Below are positions 59,933-64,000 of a stretch of 64,000 bases of DNA, one piece after another. How positions within the stretch are numbered: position 1 is the first letter of the stretch; each line of letters starts with the position of its first letter. The notes beneath the pieces were generated by a model. It did no database searches. It saw only the letters and a list, made by a program, of their open reading frames with translations, and was not told the DNA's origin. The position numbers and the translations under genes were made by a program. This DNA is from Strongyloides papillosus (lineage: Eukaryota > Nematoda > Chromadorea > Rhabditida > Strongyloididae): contig SRSI01000023.1 of the NCBI GenBank assembly GCA_005656395.1, positions 62,001 to 126,000 on the forward strand, read 5' to 3'.

Positions 59933-61106
59933 TTTTGTGTTGAATAAAACCCGAAAACGCTAAAAGTAGTAACAAATAAAAAATAATACCATGATGAAAT
60001 AAAATATAATATATATGTAATTAAATTAATAAGCGAATAATAAATAAATGTTTTAACACATTAGATGATAGTTATCAATAATAACGCACAAAATATTAAT
60101 GACGTTTTAGACGAGTAATATTAATATAAATTTTTTAATTGTAACAAAGTTAACCTGTATATAACTGATGCCCGAGCTCTTTTGAATTATAAGTTATGTC
60201 CTTGAAAAGTAGACTATACCAATATATTAAAGTACGATTATAAGTTATGATATTGTATTCTAATTAAGTTTCACTGTATCACAATGGCTTTAATCACATA
60301 ATTAATGCCATATCTTGAGAACTATTGCTTTATTTAAAAAGGTAGTATCTTTTTATAAAACAATTTAATAACTTGTCACGGTAGACATTTTACATCACTA
60401 AGGTCATTTATTAGATATCTATGACGATAATATCTTTTTCTGAAATTGCTGATGTGGAGATATTTAAACAATAAAACAGAATATTATTTTATACATTTCT
60501 TATCAAAATCCATACACACATTATTCATTTTAACTTCCATCATAATAAATCACTGAAATAACATTAAAATTATAAACATAAAAATATATAATAAAAATAT
60601 AATTTTACATGAATCTTTCCTTCGCACCACAACTTATATTATTTTTATCAGAAGTCAAATATATTTACTATTTACACAATATAATACTTAACAATTTAGA
60701 TAGTATTTTATATAAACATGTTAACACCATCATACTCCCAAAACACTCTCACATCATATTTAAACTTTTATAAAAAAAACACCAATGAATTAATTTAAAA
60801 ATTTTTTTATTTATTAAAAACGGGAAATATTACAATAAAATACTGCGAAATTACCGATGGCATTCCCATATTCATAAAGTTTAAAAAACTTTAAACTTAA
60901 AAAACGCAGTAATTACAGATAAAATAAACAAGATAATTTTAACATATTAATAATGAGAGTTTTTTTTATAGTAATTAATATTAAAAGATCTTTGATAAAG
61001 CTTATGAATCTTTCAACACTTTAATAATAAAGGCGTCAAGGTTTCCTTATGTTATTGCATGAAATTAATTAGGTATAACTTGACAAGTAACAAGAAAAAA
61101 ATTAAA
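59933..61106. other. AT-rich intergenic region
   Basis: 1.17 kb, promoter side of the eight-TM gene and 3' side of the acidic protein gene. Nothing else recognised. Confidence 0.4.
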
Positions 61107-61472
61107 TTAATCTGATTCTGAACCTTCATCAGTAGCCTCCTCGTCGGATCCGTTGTCCTTGCTATCATCTTTATCATCAGTTGCATTCTCGTCTTCCTCA
61201 TCATCGTTGTCACTCTCCTCATCATCTTGTTCCTCATCCGAAACACCGTCATCACCCTCATTATCTTCCTCATCAATTTCCTTCTTCTTGGGAATCTTTC
61301 GTGGTTTATCTTCCTCATCGTCCGTTGTTACTTCAGATGTATTAACAGCTTCATTATTACTGTCTTTTGATTTTTTAACTGCTGGTATACCACTGTCAGC
61401 TTCCTGAATAACTGGTTCTGAGGTACCATTAGCATCTTCGGAGATAAATTGTTTTTCTTGACTATCTGACAT
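61107..61472 (-). CDS. Small, extremely acidic protein (prothymosin/chaperone-like composition)
   Basis: A single coding exon of 121 residues. After a Ser/Glu/Gln-rich start come a short basic patch (KPRKIPKKKEIDEE, a possible nuclear localisation signal) and then almost only Asp, Glu, Ser and Asn up to the end (SDEEATDEGSESD). The composition is like prothymosin or acidic histone-chaperone tails; it has no fold-specific motif. A TTATTGTAG acceptor sits 8 bp before the ATG, so the mRNA is trans-spliced or has a 5' UTR intron. A possible partner donor GCGG|GTAAGC lies in the GC-richer patch at about 61811. Confidence 0.75.
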   Translation of the reverse strand: MSDSQEKQFISEDANGTSEPVIQEADSGIPAVKKSKDSNNEAVNTSEVTTDDEEDKPRKIPKKKEIDEEDNEGDDGVSDEEQDDEESDNDDEEDENATDDKDDSKDNGSDEEATDEGSESD

Positions 61473-64000
61473 TGTGGCTATCTACAATAAAAAAAACAAA
61501 ACTTAGTAAGAAGTATTATAAATAGTGAAGCATTTGGCGCATTATCAATAAAAATTATTAGAAATCAATAACTAAAAATTAAGTTTATATAAGCATAACC
61601 TAATAATACATCACGAAACAGCTCTGCATGGCAAAATAAATATACATTGTACATTAACTTGTGTAGATATAAGTTACAGGTTTTTAAAATGACCTCCTTC
61701 CAGAATAACCTAAGCCTAGCAACCGCGTAGAACCTCGCATTGAGCGGGCAAAACGATAACTACTCCCATCTCTGGGCACCTCGCACTATAAGTCTCTTAT
61801 CTTTAGCTTACCCGCCTGCACCACATTGACACAAAACGGCGTAAAGCTTCTCTTTAAAAACAGTACTAAAGAAAGATGCGGCATATTATTAAGTTAAAGA
61901 TAGATTCCTTTATAAATTGTGATGTGTGAAATTTTGAGATAGAGAAAACGGAGAAAACAAGCAAAGACAAAAATTTTTAATAACAATTTAGTTGGTTAAA
62001 TAATAAATTAAAATAACCATTTTGATATAAGAACAATTCAAGTACATTTAGAAATTTACTTCTCTAATGTATAAAAATATTTTTACATTTAAAAATAAAC
62101 ACTACAAATAGGTAGTATTTTCTTCTTTAAATTTAATTATAAATGAATATTTAATTGGGGATATAATTTATGATTTCTAAAAAAGTAATTTTCCTTATCT
62201 AAACTAAGTATTTTTAACTTTATAAGTATAAATTAGTTTCAGGAAGATGGAACAATTTTGAAATAATAATTAATATTAATAATATTGTCCCTATTATTTA
62301 CATCAAAAAGTAAGTTTTAGTTACAAAAATGATAAATATTTTTAAAAACGATATTCAAAATTATTACATAAATTTTTCAATTGTTGTAAAACTAAAGGAT
62401 AAATATTTTCTATGATTACAATACACAATATAATTGTTATAAATTATATTGACGGTCAAAAGCTCAAAGAACAAGAAATATTATTAAATATATTACTCAT
62501 TTAAAATCTTTACAAAAGTTTTAAATGAATATATAAAACATACAAAATATAGAAATAATAAAGTAAACGAAAAATTTATAGAGTAATAAATTAAATACTA
62601 TAAAATAATTTTTTTTGTTTCCTAACAGTAATGTATAATCTGCTATATTTTAATGAATTATTAGGAAGGTTTTTTTTGCCTTCCTTCCAAATAAATAGAT
62701 ACAGAAAATAATAATGACACTTTTTTGTTGTCAATAGAAATATATATTTTTCAAGATGACAACAAATTTATTCAACAACTTTAAACTTACTTTATCAATT
62801 AATATTGATTTTAACATTTATATTTGATGTTTGTACATGGTGGTCTAAAAGAAAATAGGAAATTTTCAAATTTTGCTTCTTTTTTTGAGGAGTATTATTA
62901 TTACAGCTTTATTAAGATGTTGAAATAACAGATAATGAGCCTTTGAGTGATGTAAAAATTGGAGAGGAATAGAAGGGACAGTATAATTTGTTTGGTTTAA
63001 AAATTAGGTTATTTATTAAAAATCAAGTAAATGTTTAAAGTCTAAAAATAATGTGCATAATTTATGGTTTAATTGTTTATCAATTTGCTTTTTATACATT
63101 ATTCTTAATTTCAAAATTTAATGTTGCAAAAAAAAAATTTGATACAACAAATGATTTATTTTAAAAAGAGCTATGGAGTTTTTTGTTTTCAAATTTTAAA
63201 ATGTTTTACGGTATTTTTGATCAATTTTTTGGTAATTTATATCTGCGAAGTGTGTACATATTTGTCAAATAAGTAATTTCACTTTTTATTGTCGTAATGG
63301 TTTTTTAAATTACATAAAATGGCATTTGAAAACACATTTAAGGATCAGAAACATTGAAAACGCATGAACATTAGTGGTTTTTTTTATCAAGAATATGTTA
63401 CAATAATTTTTTATTCCAATATTTATGGTTAAAAACTTTCTCTCATTATGCACAAAACTTTGTTTAAACAGGTGTAAATAATACTTTGAAGAGGTACTTC
63501 TCAATTACTTTATCAAAATATTGATTAAATTAAGGGCATTGGAATTAGAATATGAAAAAAACAGCTACAAAACTTATCCAGAAAATTTAATAAATCTTTA
63601 ATTATTAGATTTTTTAGTATAATTACAGAGAAAAAATTGTTTAGAGATATCAAGTACATTTCTATGAGTATATGAAAATTGAGATATAACTATAAGATTT
63701 CACCAAGTACATTAGAAGAAAGTGTATTTTTTTATTAAAATTCCTTTAAGTTATAAATTTTTAATGAACAATTTACAAACTGACTTTGCCAAGTTGCAAT
63801 CTTAAGTAACTTTATTATCGGAGAAAATAATGTTACGTCTCCAGAATACTGATAAAAAAATGCATTTAAATAGAATTTAAAATTTTTTATCATATTTTGA
63901 TTGAAATTATTTAAATATACACATAACAAAGAAATAAACATGGTAAACTATATATAATAACTACAAGAAAGAAATTCTAATTCTTACTATTCAAACTTAA
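61473..64000. other. Intergenic region to window end
   Basis: 2.5 kb. Apart from the GC-richer patch at 61691-61852, it is homopolymer-rich AT sequence without supported genes. Confidence 0.4.
61691..61852 (-). promoter_or_regulatory. GC-richer island, probable promoter or 5' UTR exon of the acidic protein gene
   Basis: About 160 bp with a composition unlike the surrounding intergenic DNA, and no open frame of useful length. On the minus strand it contains a donor (GCGG|GTAAGC near 61811) that could pair with the acceptor at 61482, giving a ~330-bp 5' UTR intron. Confidence 0.35.

Noticed and set aside
61153..61407. Serine-rich frame opposite the acidic protein gene
   Set aside because: It is the mirror of Asp/Glu codons (GAT/GAG read backwards as Ser/Leu codons), so a shadow.
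62665..62685. Perfect hairpin GGAAGG / CCTTCC around a T-run
   Set aside because: Short and isolated in eukaryotic intergenic DNA; a terminator reading would be bacterial and does not apply.
63310..63941. Two minus-strand frames of 64 and 68 codons near the window end
   Set aside because: Lys/Phe/Ile/Asn-rich translations typical of random AT-rich DNA, with no recognisable features.

Overview
The window is AT-rich nuclear DNA from a nematode. Genes have short introns (mostly about 36-60 bp) with GTAAG-type donors and TTTTAG/TTTCAG acceptors. Several ATGs sit a few bases after an acceptor-like TTTTAG, as expected for spliced-leader trans-splicing. The gene set (serpentine receptors, Ly-6/GPI, ShK, vWA-C-type-lectin, TWK K2P channel, 7B2, Numb) is nematode. 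The very high A+T and intron-poor genes suggest a clade IV worm of the Strongyloides type, but this is inference. Exon coordinates come from reading donor and acceptor sites by eye and checking phase; every spliced model below closes in frame.

Left part (1-23 kb) is accessory and shaped by duplication. A truncated disordered protein tail (2-1888) converges on a three-exon sulfotransferase (1931-3259, minus), followed by a secreted ShK protein (3716-4180). Two intact serpentine receptor genes (7195-8158 and 18960-19923) lie in two copies of a roughly 3-kb segment that also shares its noncoding DNA. Between them are a type I membrane protein gene (10190-12106, minus), a decayed copy of its 3' half (13534-14270), and a secreted four-repeat protein (14506-15960, minus). 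An SLC22-type transporter (21328-23242) closes this part.

Middle part (23-43 kb) is mostly housekeeping: mrps-21, an uncharacterised 254-aa protein, then ARL2 (evl-20 type), eIF3g, tubulin cofactor B and the SYF1/XAB2 splicing factor. ARL2 and cofactor B serve the same tubulin-folding pathway and flank eIF3g. Next comes a K2P potassium channel spread over 5 kb with several alternative first exons of identical phase and an unusual GYD first-pore filter. A seven-TM protein, a vWA/C-type-lectin secreted protein and a GPI-anchored Ly-6 protein follow.

Right part (43-64 kb) is neuronal and gene-poor: sbt-1 (7B2), num-1 (Numb) with two possible N-termini, a Cys-loop receptor subunit, an eight-TM protein with an internal repeat, and a very acidic small protein.

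The most interesting item is an unannotated three-exon, 92-aa secreted peptide-precursor gene (56893-57251, minus) nested antisense inside an intron of the Cys-loop receptor. It has a signal peptide and three dibasic sites. Long intergenic stretches (43-47, 48-51 and 61.5-64 kb) show little beyond AT-rich sequence.
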